64,000 nucleotides of DNA from Pleurodeles waltl (Eukaryota; Chordata; Amphibia; Caudata; Salamandridae): NCBI RefSeq assembly GCF_031143425.1, contig NC_090451.1, positions 668,298,508-668,362,507 on the forward strand, read 5' to 3'. Of this stretch, positions 22,275 to 35,310 are shown one piece after another (within the stretch, counting starts at the first letter, position 1; every line of letters starts with the position of its first letter). The translations under genes and the position numbers were made by a program. A model generated the notes under the pieces. The model worked only from the letters and a program-made list of their open reading frames with translations. It did not search any database and was not told where the DNA came from.

Positions 22275-24960
22275 AAGAGTGTAAAGAAATGGCTCCCTAT
22301 TGCAGTTACCCCCCACTTTTTGCCTGATACTGATGCTGACTTGACTGAGAAGTGTGCTGGGACCCTGCTAACCAGACCCCAGCACCAGTGTTCTTTCACC
22401 TAAAATGTACCATTGTTTACACAATTGGCACAACCCTGGCACCCAGGTAAGTCCCTTTTAACTGGTACCCCTGGTACCAAGGGCCCTGATGCCAGGGAAG
22501 GTCTCTAAGGACTGCAGCATGTCTTATGCCACCCTAGGGACCCCTCACTCAGCACAGACACTGCTTGCCAGCTTGCGTGTGCTGGTGGGGAGAAAATGAC
22601 TAAGTCGACATGGCACTCCCCTCAGGGTGCCATGCCAACCTCACACTGCCTGTGGCATAGGTAAGTCACCCCTCTAGCAGGCCTTACAGCCCTAAGGCAG
22701 GGTGCACTATACCACAGATGAGGGCGTAGGTGCATGAGCACTATGCCCCTACAGTGTCTAAGCAAAACCTTAGACATTGTAAGTGCAGGGTAGCCATAAG
22801 AGTATATGGTCTGGGAGTCTGTCAAATACGAACTCCACAGCTCCATAATGGCTACACTGAATACTGGGAAGTTTGGTATCAAACTTCTCAGAATAATAAA
22901 CCCACACTGATGCCAGTGTTGGATTTATTAAAAAATGCACACAGAGGGCATCTTAGAGATGCCCCCTGTATTTTACCCAATTGTTCAGTGCAGGACTGAC
23001 TGGGCTGTGCCAGCCTGCTGCTGAGAGACGAGTTTCTGACCCCATGTGGTGAGGGCCTTTGTGCTCTCTGAGGACAGAAACAAAAGCCTGCTCTGGGTGG
23101 AGGTGCTTAACACCTCCCCCCTGCAGGAACTGTAACACCTAGCAGTGAGCCTCAAAGGCTCAGGCTTCGTGTTACAATGCCCCAGGGCACTCCAGCTAGT
23201 GGAGATGCCCGCCCCCTGGACACAGCCCCCACTTTTGGCGGCAAGTCCAGTAGAGATAATGAGAAAAACAAGGAGTCACTGGCCAGTCAGGACAGCCCCT
23301 AAGGTGTCCTGAGCTGAGGTGACTCTGACTTTTAGAAATCCTCCATCTTGCAGATGGAGGATTCCCCCAATAGGATTAGGGATGTGCCCCCCTCCCCTCA
23401 GGGAGGAGGCACAAAGAGGGTGTAGCCACCCTCAAGGACAGTAGCCATTGGCTACTGCCCTCCCAGACCTAAACACACCCCTAAATTCAGTATTTAGGGG
23501 CTCCCCTGAACCTAGGAACTCAGATTCCTGCAACCTAAGAAGAAGAGGACTGCTAAGCTGAAAAACCCTGCAGAGAAGACGGAGACACCAACTGCTTTGG
23601 CCCCAGCTCTACCGGCCTGTCTTCCCCCCTTCTGAAGAAACTGCTCCAGCGACGCTTTCCCCAGGACCAGCGACCTCTGAATCACCAGAGGACTGCCCTG
23701 CTCTAGAAGGACCAAGAAACTCCTGAGAACAGCGGCCCTGTTCACCAAAGACTGCAACTTTGTTTCCAAAGAAGCAACTTCAAGACAACTGCGTTTCCCG
23801 CCGGAAGCGTGAGACTTGCAACTCTGCACCCGACGCCCCCGGCTCGACTTGTGGAGAAACAACACTTCAGGGAGGACTCCCCGGCGACTCTGAGACTGTG
23901 AGTAACCAGAGTTGCCCCCCCTGAGCCCCCACAGGGACGCCTGCAGAGGGAATCCCGAGGCTCCCCCTGACCGCGACTGCCTGACTCCCAGATCCCGACA
24001 CCTGGAAAAGACCCTGCACCCGCAGCCCCCAGGACCTGAAAGATCGGAACTCCAGTGCAGGAGTGACCCCCAGGAGGCCCTCTCCCTTGCCCAGGTGGTG
24101 GCTATCCCGAGGAGCCCCCCCCCCTTGCCTGCCTGCATCGCTAAAGAGACCCCTTGGTCTCCAATTGATTTCCATTGGAAACCCGACGTGTGTTTGCACA
24201 CTGCACCTGGCCGCCCCCGTGCTGCTGAGGGTGTACTTTCTGTGCTAACTTGTGTCCCCCCCCGGGCCCTACAAAACCCCCCTGGTCTGCCCTCCGAAGA
24301 CGCGGGTACTTACCTGCTGGCAGACTGGAACCGGGGCACCCCCTTCTCCATTGAAGCCTATGCGTTTTGGACACCACTTTGAACTCTGCACCTGACCGGC
24401 CCTGAGCTGCTGGTGTGGTAACTTTGGGGTTGCTCTGAACCCCCAACGGTGGGCTACCTTGGACCCAAACTTGAACCCCGTAGGTGGTTTATTTACCTAC
24501 AAAAACTAACAAATACTTACCTCCCCCAGGAACTGTTGAAAATTGCAGTGTCTAGTTTTAAAATAGCTATATGTGATTTATTTGAAAAGTATATATGCTA
24601 TTGTGATTATTCAAAGTTCCTAAAGTACTTACCTGCAATACCTTTCATTTGAAGTATTACATGTAAAATTTGAACCTGTGGTTCTTAAAATAAACTAAGA
24701 AAATATATTTTTCTATACAAAAACCTATTGGCCTGGAATTGTCTCTGAGTGTTTGCTCCTCATTTATTGCTTGTGTGTGTACAACAAATGCTTAACACTA
24801 CTCCTTTGATAAGCCTACTGCTCGACCACACTACCACAAAATAGAGCATTAGTATTATCTCTTTTTGCCACTATCTTACCTCTAAGGGGAACCCTTGGAC
24901 TCTGTGCATACTATTCCTTACTTTGAAATAGTGCATACAGAGCCAACTTCCTACAAAGAG
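22275..24960 (+). mobile_element. Solo LTR, copy 1 (Ty3/Gypsy-like, 2676 bp) with AAGAG target duplication
   Basis: The LTR proper is 22280-24955. It begins TGTAAAGAAATGG, ends CTTCCTACA (5'-TG...CA-3'), and is flanked by AAGAG on both sides (22275-22279 and 24956-24960), the 5-bp duplication made by LTR-retrotransposon integrases. There is no internal gag-pol, so it is a solo LTR left by LTR-LTR recombination. Inside I see hairpins (CATGGCAC...GTGCCATG near 22612-22637, CTCCATCttgcaGATGGAG near 23341), a TATA-like TATTTAGG at 23491, a consensus splice donor GTGAGT at 23898 and AATAAA near 24689. The assignment to Gypsy rests on termini and duplication length, not on protein. Two more copies are at 52432-55019 and 59009-61244. 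Confidence 0.85.
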
Positions 24961-26197
24961 GCACCTATTTGTAACGTTTTTCTGTGGGCTTTTTCTCCAT
25001 TTAGATTGGTGTCAAATATAGTTGTTATATATACGCAATAGCTCAATTTCTAATTGATCTGATTTGCTATTGTTTTAGCACGGTTCGTACATATTTGTAT
25101 GCTGCTCAGGCGTAAGCAATCAAAATATTAATTAAGAAAATAAATCATTAGAGCTGCAGCGTAGCGTGCTAAAATCCAACAGAATGCAAAGCAATGGCGA
25201 CCTGTAGGCATGTGTTAGTGAAACAACAATCCAAACCACGGGGAACCAGAAGGAACAGAGAGTGGCTCTAAAAACACTTACATTTTTAATATCTCTACCA
25301 AACATTTTAAGGTCCAGTTTTTCTAATTTCTTCTGTGAGTTTATTTAAAATTCTGAAGGTCCTGAACTGTGTATCTGCTATCTTCAGTTTTTAGTCTGTC
25401 AAACCCTGGCACAGTTATGAGAACTTTATACTGCGACTGAAAAACACTTTGCAGTCAATATAAATTTTGTTTTATCTTTCAAATAAACAGCCATGGCCCC
25501 AGACACAAAACTCTGCCTCAGATAGAGCACTTTAAATGTAATCCAAACTTTTACAGGCTGCCAGTAAAGATGTAAGTGTGGGATCATCTATTATCTATCA
25601 TACCTCTATTTATGTACTCAAGTCACACTTGGTTGATAGCATATAAACTTCCTTTGCTTCCTTTCCTTGGCAATAATACTGTGTTATAATAACCAATATT
25701 TCAGATTCTTTATTTTTAAAATCTGCCATATTTAACAGTGTCGTTTTTTTTAGTGGCGGGGTAGTTTTAGATAATCTTACTTACAAATTATAAAGCCGGC
25801 AACACAGATTTAAACAAGGAGTTAAATTAGAGTAAAAGTGTGGCACAGAAAGGAGTAAAGACAAGAAATGTACAGTTCTTTTAACGGTATTCCACCAGAA
25901 TCAGAATATTGTTTCCAAAATAGCATGATGCCATAATATCAAGGGGAAAATGTTAAGGACCAGCTTAAAGGCCAAGAAAGCATACATAGATGTATATGCC
26001 TGCTTAGCTGAACACATTTGTACTTTGACAATATATTTTCAAGGAATATTGATATGGGTCTAAGAATAGTAAATGTGTACTTACCTAACTGTACTTACCT
26101 TGATGATATTTTGCACACAGTACTTTGGAGATGATATAATGGGTCATACAACCGTGTTTGATTCTAATGTGTCATTTTATCACACTCTCCATGGCAG
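24961..26197. other. Upstream region of the cortexin-domain gene
   Basis: AT-rich. A polypyrimidine-containing 'ttttatcacactctccatggcag' ends at 26197 and would serve as the acceptor of the coding exon, so at least one 5' non-coding exon probably lies in or left of this interval. I could not locate it or a promoter. Confidence 0.45.
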
Positions 26198-26229
26198 GAC
26201 CAGCAAATGACTGAGAACGGATTGTTTGA

Positions 26230-26400
<171 letters not shown>

Positions 26401-29400
26401 CGAAGGCCGTAAGCTTGGGCCTGGCACATCTATTCCATGTGGGGACAGCAAAGTGAGAAGAAAACAAGACGTGATGCCCTTTCAAGGAGAGGCGGGAAGG
26501 AGAAACAAGCATACACCTGCCAACAAGCACAAGAAGGCGAAATTAAGATGCATCTACTGAAACAAGTTGAAAGTGGGTCTGGAGGAATAATGAGGCCACG
26601 ACCACTGAAGTTCACATGGAGGAAGGAGAGATGTGGACAGATGGTGGGAAAGGTGGGGCAACACCGCCTGTGGGAAAGTGGTAGTCTAAACCTGAGCTGT
26701 AGAAGGTGTAAATTACTAAACAGTCAACAACCGAGTCACGATCATAGCATCAACACCTTTTACCTGCCATGGATCCGATATCATCGGTTTTGGGTGTCAG
26801 AGCTTGCAACTGATGAGGGATTAGTTCCGCCTCCCCCAGAGAACAATGTGCTCCTGCTCTGCAACAGTTTCCATTTTCTGCGTGGCTAGAAAACTTGCAA
26901 AGAAAAAGCTACAGTTAGAAAGTCTGGAATTCGAGTGCGTTTGCCTTGAAATGTGTGTCTTTTCACCGTGTTCCTTTGGTCAGGTTTAATAAGTAATGAA
27001 AGTGACTCTGCCGAAGAACTACAAACCATGCAGTGAGACCACCTTTCAAGACATTTGTAGAATAATATGCTTCTTTGGTTACCAAATCAGTTTGTTGCAT
27101 CTTGCAGACTTAAAGCAAGCCCTGGGCTATTACCTCTGTAGGAAGATGTGGGCACAGAAATTGTTCAGGATCAGGCTTGCAAAACTGGCCAGTCTTACTC
27201 AGGGATGTGACGTCCTAGTGCGAGTCCTTGGCTGCATGCATAGTGTAACTTTGAGAACTGTGATGCATTGATTCATCTTACAGGGAACCTGGATGGTCAC
27301 ACAATTACAGCCCTAGGCTGCATGCACTTCAGCCTGCCAGAATACGGATACGGTCCCTGCAGAAGTTCTTAGATGAATGGGCAGTGGACATCTATATTAG
27401 GCTTAGGGAAGCGCTATCTCAGAAGAGATTTTCAAGTATGCATGTACTTACCACACTGGTACTTGCTCAGAATGATTGTGTCCAGTGAGGGCTATGGAGG
27501 CGCTCTCCCCAAAATAGTTTTCAGGTGCACTTACAGTAGTCAAGAGAGCTTTGACTAGCATTGATGTATCTGACAAGTGTGTGGGAGCCTCTCTTTGCAG
27601 AAGTCCTCAGTGTGCATTCTGACCTCTCATTCCTGAGGCAGCTTACCTCAGTCAGGGAAGATCCCTTTGAACCTCAGGCATACATACCATAGGTTATTTT
27701 AGCCCTGCACAGCTTTAGTGTATCAAACAGTGTTCCTCTCCAAGGTGAAGTTAGGGTGAATGAGAAGTGGCTTGTGAGAGGCCTGCTTAGTTTTATTTTT
27801 ACAGGAGGTGTCAGGGAAGCCCCCTCATGACTGGGCCCTTACGTGCAGCAGTCGTCATTAGGGTCTTTGAGGCCTTTGAGAAGGAAGCTCTAATATCAAT
27901 GTTTCTCAGGTGCTCACAACAATGACTTCTCTGAACCCTTCTCAGATTTAAGGTCTTCACACAGAACTAAAGCATGGCCATCCAGCTGGAATTCTCAGGT
28001 ATGCATCAAGTGACCGAGCCGAATCCTGCTCGGCTCTGATGTGTAAAGCCAGTCTGAGAAGCTGCCTCATGAATCAGTGGACGTGTGCACTGTAATTGCT
28101 CAGGGCCCTGCCAAGTGCTGATAGTCAGGGCTACTGAAAATATGTGGCAACAAGGATTAGGTTTCCATTAGGATTGGCTAGAGTATGATGCATGCAAAAC
28201 GTAAATTATGCAGTATACTATGCACTTAAAGGAAATTTGTGTGGCACTTTCTCTAGCATTATCTAGCAATGATGATTAGTATAGCACTTTTAGAATTGAT
28301 TGCTTTAGAAAATACATTTATCCTAGATTAACAATTTCGTTTTGCATGGAAATGTAGAACCAGCAAATAGTACTTTTAATATGGACCTCAGCAACTTTTC
28401 TCACAAGTCAGAGGAAACTGGTCTGTGTAAGCCATACAGTGTTGAACTCGGCAGAACACAATTACATGCGTACACTGCTCGACTTAAAAGATCACCTCTT
28501 TCACCTTCGTGTTTTAAACTAATACTCTGGATTATTTCACATTGTTGACTGACATTTATCAGAAGTAAAAGGTGAATCAGAAAAGGGCTTAGGAGTTTTT
28601 TTAAATCAAAATTTGGGAGAAAAGAGACAGTCGCTGGCATACTTCACACACCCTGTTTTGGCCCGGCCGTCCCAGGGCCGAGGCAGTCAGCCCTAGCCAA
28701 GCTTGAGCCGTGCCCTGCCCGCCAACCACTTTTGCCTATTTTCCTGTGTGATTGAACTGTTGGAGGCAACCCTCAGGAAGTAACTACTGTGGAGAATGTG
28801 GATACATATTCATTATTTGAGTTTCTCATTAGGAGGCAGATAAGAATCAATACACTAGACCATAATCCATTTGCAATGTTTACACCTCTACTGAATTCTG
28901 TCTTCCTTCTTTAAAAGACTGCAGCTTTGAGAACATTCTGCTGTAAAATAAAAACTAGTAACAGCAGAGACAAGGTTTTAAAGGGGCTAATAGAAACATA
29001 ATTCAGAGGAACAAACAGGGAAATCGAGTCGAATAGCCATAATATTTATCTGACTAGGAATCTGTTTGTACATCTGACATTGTTCTTCTTCTTAATCTTC
29101 TGTTAACATTGAACCCCTGCTTAGTTATTTGATTGATGATCTTTTAATATTTAATGTTTTCATTTGTATAATGTATTTAAACCTGTGAATGCGTGTTTGA
29201 AAATTCACTTTTTTGTAGTCCATTTGGATATACATCAAGTAATGGGGCCCAGGGTAAAATGATCACCACTTCAAAATGTGACTGAAGGATCATTCTGACA
29301 GAGTTGTGGTGGTCACTTCCATATAGTGCCAGAATATGTTTTGCACCTCATAAGCAGGGCTCTTCACTGTTTTTGTTCTGTTTGGGGCATCCCCAGAGTA

Positions 29401-31430
29401 TGTGGCAGACCATTAATTATAAATTAGTCAATCCTCAGGTCATGTGAAATTTGTCTTCGCTCTACCCAGTTCTAGTGGCCCAAGATATCTTTATTCAGCT
29501 TCTAAAATTTAGCAGCTGAGTCACCGACCAATCATTTTTCCCGACTTTGTCCACCTTTACCACGTGGTGGAGGGCCTCCTACTGAAACTAACTGTACGCT
29601 ACCTGGAGGCCATAGGCCTACTTAGCAACAAGTTCACCATTTTTATTCCACTTTGAGGGCTTCTACCCTTAAATGCTTCTGCCACAAAATCCACAGTGCT
29701 GCTGTACTCATTCTCTGGACATCAAGCCCATCAACTGCCATTAGAAACCCAACCTTCCTCGTCCATATTACTATTTCAGTTGGCGCTTTCAGCTCGTACT
29801 CCGCCTCTACTGAATTTCATAACCCCTTCAGAAAACACTACATCATGCCAAACAAGCAAAAACTAGTTTACGTCTTTTGTACTTGTCCATACAGACTTAT
29901 AGTCTTTTTTCATGTCCACTTGGCAAAGGAAAAAAATCACCATTACACCCAAAGGCACTGTGCATCTGAAGCGTGGAGTTGCACATGTAAAAGTGAGTAG
30001 TGTGTGTCCCTTTTGAGCCTGCAATTCTCATCGTTCCACTTCAACAGTGATCTGCACATGCCTAGTACCCGAGCCATAGTTCTGGTTTTAAAAACTATGC
30101 AAAGAACTACAACACTGATCTCACTGATTCATGACTGTGCTTGCAACTTTATGATAAAATGTTTGTTCTTCAGATAGTTCTCTCTGTTCCAATCTGCTTC
30201 TTACTCTGCCTATACCTCCGTTTATTCTTCCCTCGTGGGACCTCCCATTGGGTTCCTTGCCTATTAATGTTGCTTTAAATCTGACTATTTAGGGCCTGTT
30301 GTCCGGTTTTTCAACATCATCCGTAGGACTTCAGCGCTCTACGTAAGACCCCTTTTCGGACTGGAGTGTTGCAGTTCATTCCCTAATTATTCATGCCAAT
30401 TCTGCTACTACAAAAAGATGAAATGAAGAGGTTAAATTGAGACTCTGATATTTGCTGTCATGAGGGTATTGTGCTCACATATGACTTGTGGCTCTATGTC
30501 ATGTATGACACATTGACCCACTTCTAGCTTTTTAGCTAAGGCGTTGTACACTGTGAGACTTGCTTTTGTGCTTCTCCTGTAAAAGGGGAGGTTACAGTAC
30601 CACTAGGAAGAGGACTATTGCCTGCAAGTGGGCACTGACTGAAGGTGTTGTACAGAAAAAGACTGCCTTAGAATAATGGTATACTAGCAACATATCAGAG
30701 CCCTTAACTAACCTAGTACTTCATACAGACACATATTTATATAATGTATGTAATGCATGGCTATTAAAAATAAGTAACTGTTGGAAAACTAATTACAAGC
30801 AAGGAAGTGTAAGCCGGTAAGGCCCCATGGTAACTTATGACAGCAGTTACACAAGAGAGACCTTTTCCTAATAACTACAACATTACCATAAAGTGTGAAT
30901 CAATTGAATGTATTAAGTGGAACAAAAGGAAGTTGTGCTATTGGTAGCATGAAGAAATATTACATTTTTTAGCATCTCTACATGGCTTATGAGGAAGATT
31001 GTGATGAGAATAATAACACCTATTAATAACCAGGTCACACATATTTAGCTGCATGTGTCATGTAAAATCGAACAATTTATAACTGCATGAGGTCATGTAA
31101 TTCAGGAACAGTAAAAGGGGCCACATAGTGGCTGGAAAGAACTTGTGAGAATACTAGAATGTACATAATACACAAGTGTGCGATAACAATGAAACATTCC
31201 CACAGTACAACTGCGCCAGCGTAGCACAGATTCAAGAGATCTCATTCTGGAATCAAGGCACAAGTGGCACTTGTGGTCACGCATATTCCCAAAGGAGAAC
31301 GTTTGCTGCTTGGCTTCCATGAAATAAAGCGCAGGCTCAGAATTACATCATGATCTCATGGCAGCACCACTTAAATTCTGACTTTTTGATCAAAATGCAG
31401 ATGTATTATTTTGAAGTGACACAATGGAAC
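26401..31430. other. 3' flank of the cortexin-domain gene and gene-free interval
   Basis: The 3' untranslated region starts at 26401; its end is unclear, the first canonical AATAAA I notice being at 28947-28952. No further splice-bounded coding exon is evident. Open frames such as 26437-26889 and 29653-30000 lack motifs and overlap the likely UTR or unique-looking DNA. A few short words recur around 27290-27960, but no repeat unit could be defined. Confidence 0.45.
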
Positions 31431-31469
31431 CAGAGGACGATCTATCAATGGACGCTTTGGTGTGAGCAT

Positions 31470-31790
31470 TGGAGCGTTGAACTTTGAAATGTGGGAGTTG
31501 CAAGAAGGAGTTGGAGCTGGGTATGATGTAAGCTCTGTCTAATTTGCAATAAAAGTCTTTACACTTACGCACTTATGCCTCCTTGACTCCTCATCTGTTG
31601 ACTAATGATGTGTCACCTAGATGCTGGGGATTGGAACTTTGAACTTTGCAATGTGTTAGTTGCAAGAAGGAGTTGGAACTGGGTTCAATGTAAGATTTAA
31701 TTTGCAATAAAGGTCTTTGCACTCACGCACCTATGCCTCCTTGATTGCTCGCCTGTCGACTAGCGATACGTCGATGGTGGGCCTAGCAGA
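31470..31790 (+). repeat. Tandem duplication of about 160 bp containing AATAAA
   Basis: Two consecutive copies share 'ttggaRcKttgaactttg', 'gttgcaagaaggagttgga', 'tttgcaataaaRgtcttt' and 'tatgcctccttga'. Each has a polyadenylation signal followed about 10-15 bp later by 'cactYacgcacYtatgcctcc'. That layout resembles the R-U5 end of a retroviral or retrotransposon LTR, but no TG...CA boundary or target duplication is visible. Confidence 0.65.
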
Positions 31791-33060
31791 AAGATTCACA
31801 AGGATCCTGCTGCAGATACTTCTCCGATCTCTACTGCTAAAAAACACATTTTCACTTTAAAGGGTAATCTGTTCTGTACTGTCTATTCTGGTCCTGGGGA
31901 TCACTTGATGGCTACTCTTATTGCTGGGAGAAATGCTATTCATGGCTACAATGGAGTCATTTGCCTATATCTGATGTATCATGCACTGCAACACTTAAGT
32001 GTTCTAGCCGTCTGCCTGTGTCTTATGACTGATGCACCACCTCGTTGGAATGAACTGTCTATGTCTGGTCTTAAATACAACTCTCGCCAGTGCTCGTTGA
32101 AATGAGAGCAGATCTAGCTCATGCGTAGACAGGCTGAAGAGATACTTGTTAACCAGCACATGGCAGCGTGCACTAACTCTAGCTTTTTCAATGTCCATTG
32201 TGATGCATTGATTTGGATAAGAATGGTCTTGTGTGGGTCCCTGGCCCATCTCCCAAGCTTTAAGAATGGTTTAACATTAGTGTCACCTTTTCCCCAAAGA
32301 GACAGGGTACTTCAATAAACTGCATATTAAAAGAAGCGGTCTCTTTGGTATCCTGACAGTATCATTTAGTCCTTTAGATGTCCAATTAACTAGCAGAAAT
32401 AATCACTCATCCCTATTCAGGTCACAATGATGGTACCTATTTAACCCGTTGCTTGAAAATAATAGGAAAAGTTTTTAAAATTATTGTAATGTTACAGTGT
32501 GCCCTTACCCAATGCCTTTGCTACCCACTACTACCTCTTAGTCCTACTGCAACAGCAACAAAGCAACAAGTGACACAGTCAACTACAATGACAGTGACAT
32601 TGGTTTTCTTAGCAGTCAGCAAGGATATACTCAACAGATGAGCATATCTGACTGTCCATCATCAAATGAACTGGGGAAGTCCCTTTCCGCAACCTACTAT
32701 GATTTTGGCTCTGACATGTTTTGTGTATTTTTTCCAGTGTCTCGTCAGTTTTTTATTATACTATCTAGGCACTTCCTATTCTGGTTCCCAACGTCCACCT
32801 AATAAACGTATTTCCTCTGTCCCTCACACCTTAACAATTGTTTAGAGCAAAGCTTTGGACCTGTGATTTGATGAGTGCCATCACTCCAAGATGTCCGACT
32901 ATAACATGCCTTGCTCAACCCTTTTCCCAGGACTACCAGCTGAGCAGTCCATTTAAGGGGCAGAAAGACAACTTCCTTGATGGGGGGAGGGAGGGTGCTG
33001 CAACCAGAACCTCTGCCTTATCCCTTCTCTTCTAATGTCCCTGATTTAACCCCTAGAGCC
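31791..33060. other. Intergenic, nothing recognisable
   Basis: No exon or named repeat could be supported. Short open frames without motifs. Confidence 0.45.
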
Positions 33061-34170
33061 CCTCTGTCAATCCCAGGTAGATCCCATTTAATATTCCTGA
33101 TGACTTACCAGTGCTTGCAATGTGTTGTACAGGGATACCGCATTGGAAAGCACGATATAATACTCCCTGCTGGCTAGATTCCATATAATGCTTTTTGGTG
33201 GTTTAGCAGTCTCTGAACGGGTTTGCTCCATTTTGTCACTCCTGAATTGATTTCATATAACACTTCCTGTTGTTTTAACAGCACCTCCAATGGGTTGCAC
33301 CAATATTGCCCCTGGGAATGAATCAGCTAATACTGCCTGCTGGTTTAACAGTGTCTACAATAGGTTGCTTCAAACACTATACAGCAAGGTGGATTACCTA
33401 AATATCCTGCGGGTTACACCAATGAGTCTCCACTGGACAAGCCCAATAAAAACACTCCCTGGTTGTTTAACAGTACTTCCAATGAGTTGTACTGCTGTTA
33501 CTCATGGGTAAACACCAAATAACATACTATGGTGCTTAAATAGTGCCCCCTTTGAGTTAGCTAATGTCTTTTTTGGAAAACCACTGTATAATATTCCTTG
33601 GTGGTTTAACAGTGTTTCAGTGCTGTGTTCAGCTGTCCTTCCTTGGCAAGCACATTATACTACTTCTAGGTCGTTTAAAAGCGCCTCCAGTTGGCTGTTT
33701 AATTTAATTATCGAGTAGATTCTATACAGCACTCCCTAATGGGTTAACTGTGTTTCCAATGGGTTGATCCTCTTTCACTCTTGGATTTGTGCCTCACAAT
33801 GCTCTGTGGTGGTTTAACAGTGCCTCCAATGTGTTGCTTCCCTGTGTTTCCTGAGTAAGCACAATATGACTCTTCCTGCTGGTTTAAGAATGCCTCAAGT
33901 GGATTGTTCCTCTATAACTCCTGGGTAAAGACCATACAACACACCATGGTATGTTAACAGTTCTTCCTTTGAGTTGTACCAAGTCTCTCTTGGACAACCT
34001 CTTCTTAATACTGCTCTGTAATTTAACAGTGCCTCCAATGGGTTTCTCCACTTTTGCTCCTCTGCAAGCATCATGTAATGCTCCCTCTGATAGACCGCAC
34101 CACTGTTGCTCCTAGATGGAATCTATACTTACTGCTGGTTCAACAATACCCTGAAAGGCGAGGTCTTCTG
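33061..34170 (+). repeat. Degenerate tandem array, unit about 95-100 bp
   Basis: The phrase 'ggtttaacagtgcctccaatgggttg', in variants, followed by 'ctcctgggtaagcaccatataatgctccctgR', recurs about ten to twelve times at nearly constant spacing (for example near 33198, 33272, 33341, 33459, 33607, 33808 and 34020). Units differ by substitutions and small indels, so the array is old and is no longer homogenised. It lacks coding capacity and I do not recognise it as a named satellite. Confidence 0.75.
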
Positions 34171-35310
34171 ATGCTACTGAGGTGATTTCCAAACACCATA
34201 ATGAGACATCAGTGGTGGTGTCTATACTGGATCCTGCCCATACAAAGTATATATTTCTCTGAATCTCAGTAACATTGCAATCATGTGCTCTAAAGACCGC
34301 AGAGCGAAATCGTTCTAACTGGAGCCCACCATGATCATGATAGAAGTATTAGGCATAAATAACAGAGTGACACTACAAAATAAATTATAGGGTGATGTTG
34401 AGCTTACCAAATTGAAGGGATAATGGCCTAGTTTATTGGCCAAGTGAAAGAAGAACCATTTTTAATAGCAATGGGAGTTGCTGCAGAGAGCGGCAAACAT
34501 GTTTGAGTTCCTGTGCAGGTAGTTTTGGTGAACATTGTCCACAAGGGCCAATTGACTATGACGGATGTCAAACGATCACGTGTTGGTGAAACCCTGCTTG
34601 GTATTTTTGCGCATATATATAAGCACATGCATCAGGGAACCTATCAGTCCATGTAATTGTTGAATAACATTTGCCTTGCCTCGGTTCTTAGATCGCATAT
34701 AGAGATACGACATTTAGGAGAGATAGCACCGGACCTGCTACTGTCTCCACCCGGGGAACTTGTAGCGATGATGTCTTGAAAGCCTTTGAGACTTTGAACT
34801 GGAAAGCCACATGTGAACAGTCTCTCTCTTTCTGTTACCACTCAACATTCTGATTAAAAATTGATCAGGACATGTCTAGAAGCTGAACCAGCTCTAGATT
34901 ACTACATGGCCACACCAGCGAGGCATGACCCCACAGTAAACATCTACCCCGTAACAACCACAAAACACAACCACTTTTTGTGATCGCCAAATAAATCATT
35001 AAAACTCTGCATTGTCGGTTTGATCTTATCTGCCACATACATAGAAAGGCCAAAATGTGCCTGTAACAAACATAGTATCCTTAAGAAAAAATATACTATT
35101 TTACTGTGTTTCTTTACATCAGTAGAAACAAAAAAGACATTCTGAAATAATGCCATGGTAACTGAGTCACATTTTGATCATAAAAATGTTCACTTAAGAG
35201 AACCTGACTGCTAACTCCAATGTTTTCTGGATATTCGGCTTACTCTACTGTTTCATTTATCAAAAAAGCACCTCGTTGAAAATAGTTTAAGGTACCAATT
35301 TCTTATGCCT
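34171..35310. other. Intergenic, nothing recognisable
   Basis: No supported gene or repeat; open frames of 60-70 codons only. Confidence 0.45.

Noticed and set aside
23512..24446. Antisense and sense open frames of 100-229 codons in LTR copy 1 (also in copies 2 and 3)
   Set aside because: They lie in GC-rich LTR sequence. Frames are interrupted differently in each copy, and there is no retroviral or cellular protein signature.
1..26000. Exons of ARNT, the neighbour I would expect left of CTXND2 by synteny
   Set aside because: I looked for bHLH-PAS-like coding segments on both strands and saw none. In a giant genome the gene may lie well outside the window.
26437..26889. 150-codon open frame downstream of the cortexin-domain gene
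   Set aside because: Lies in the likely 3' UTR in another frame, is basic and of low information, and has no recognised domain.
33061..34170. CRISPR-like array
   Set aside because: Units are degenerate over their whole length, with no constant repeat/unique spacer division, in a vertebrate genome with no cas genes.
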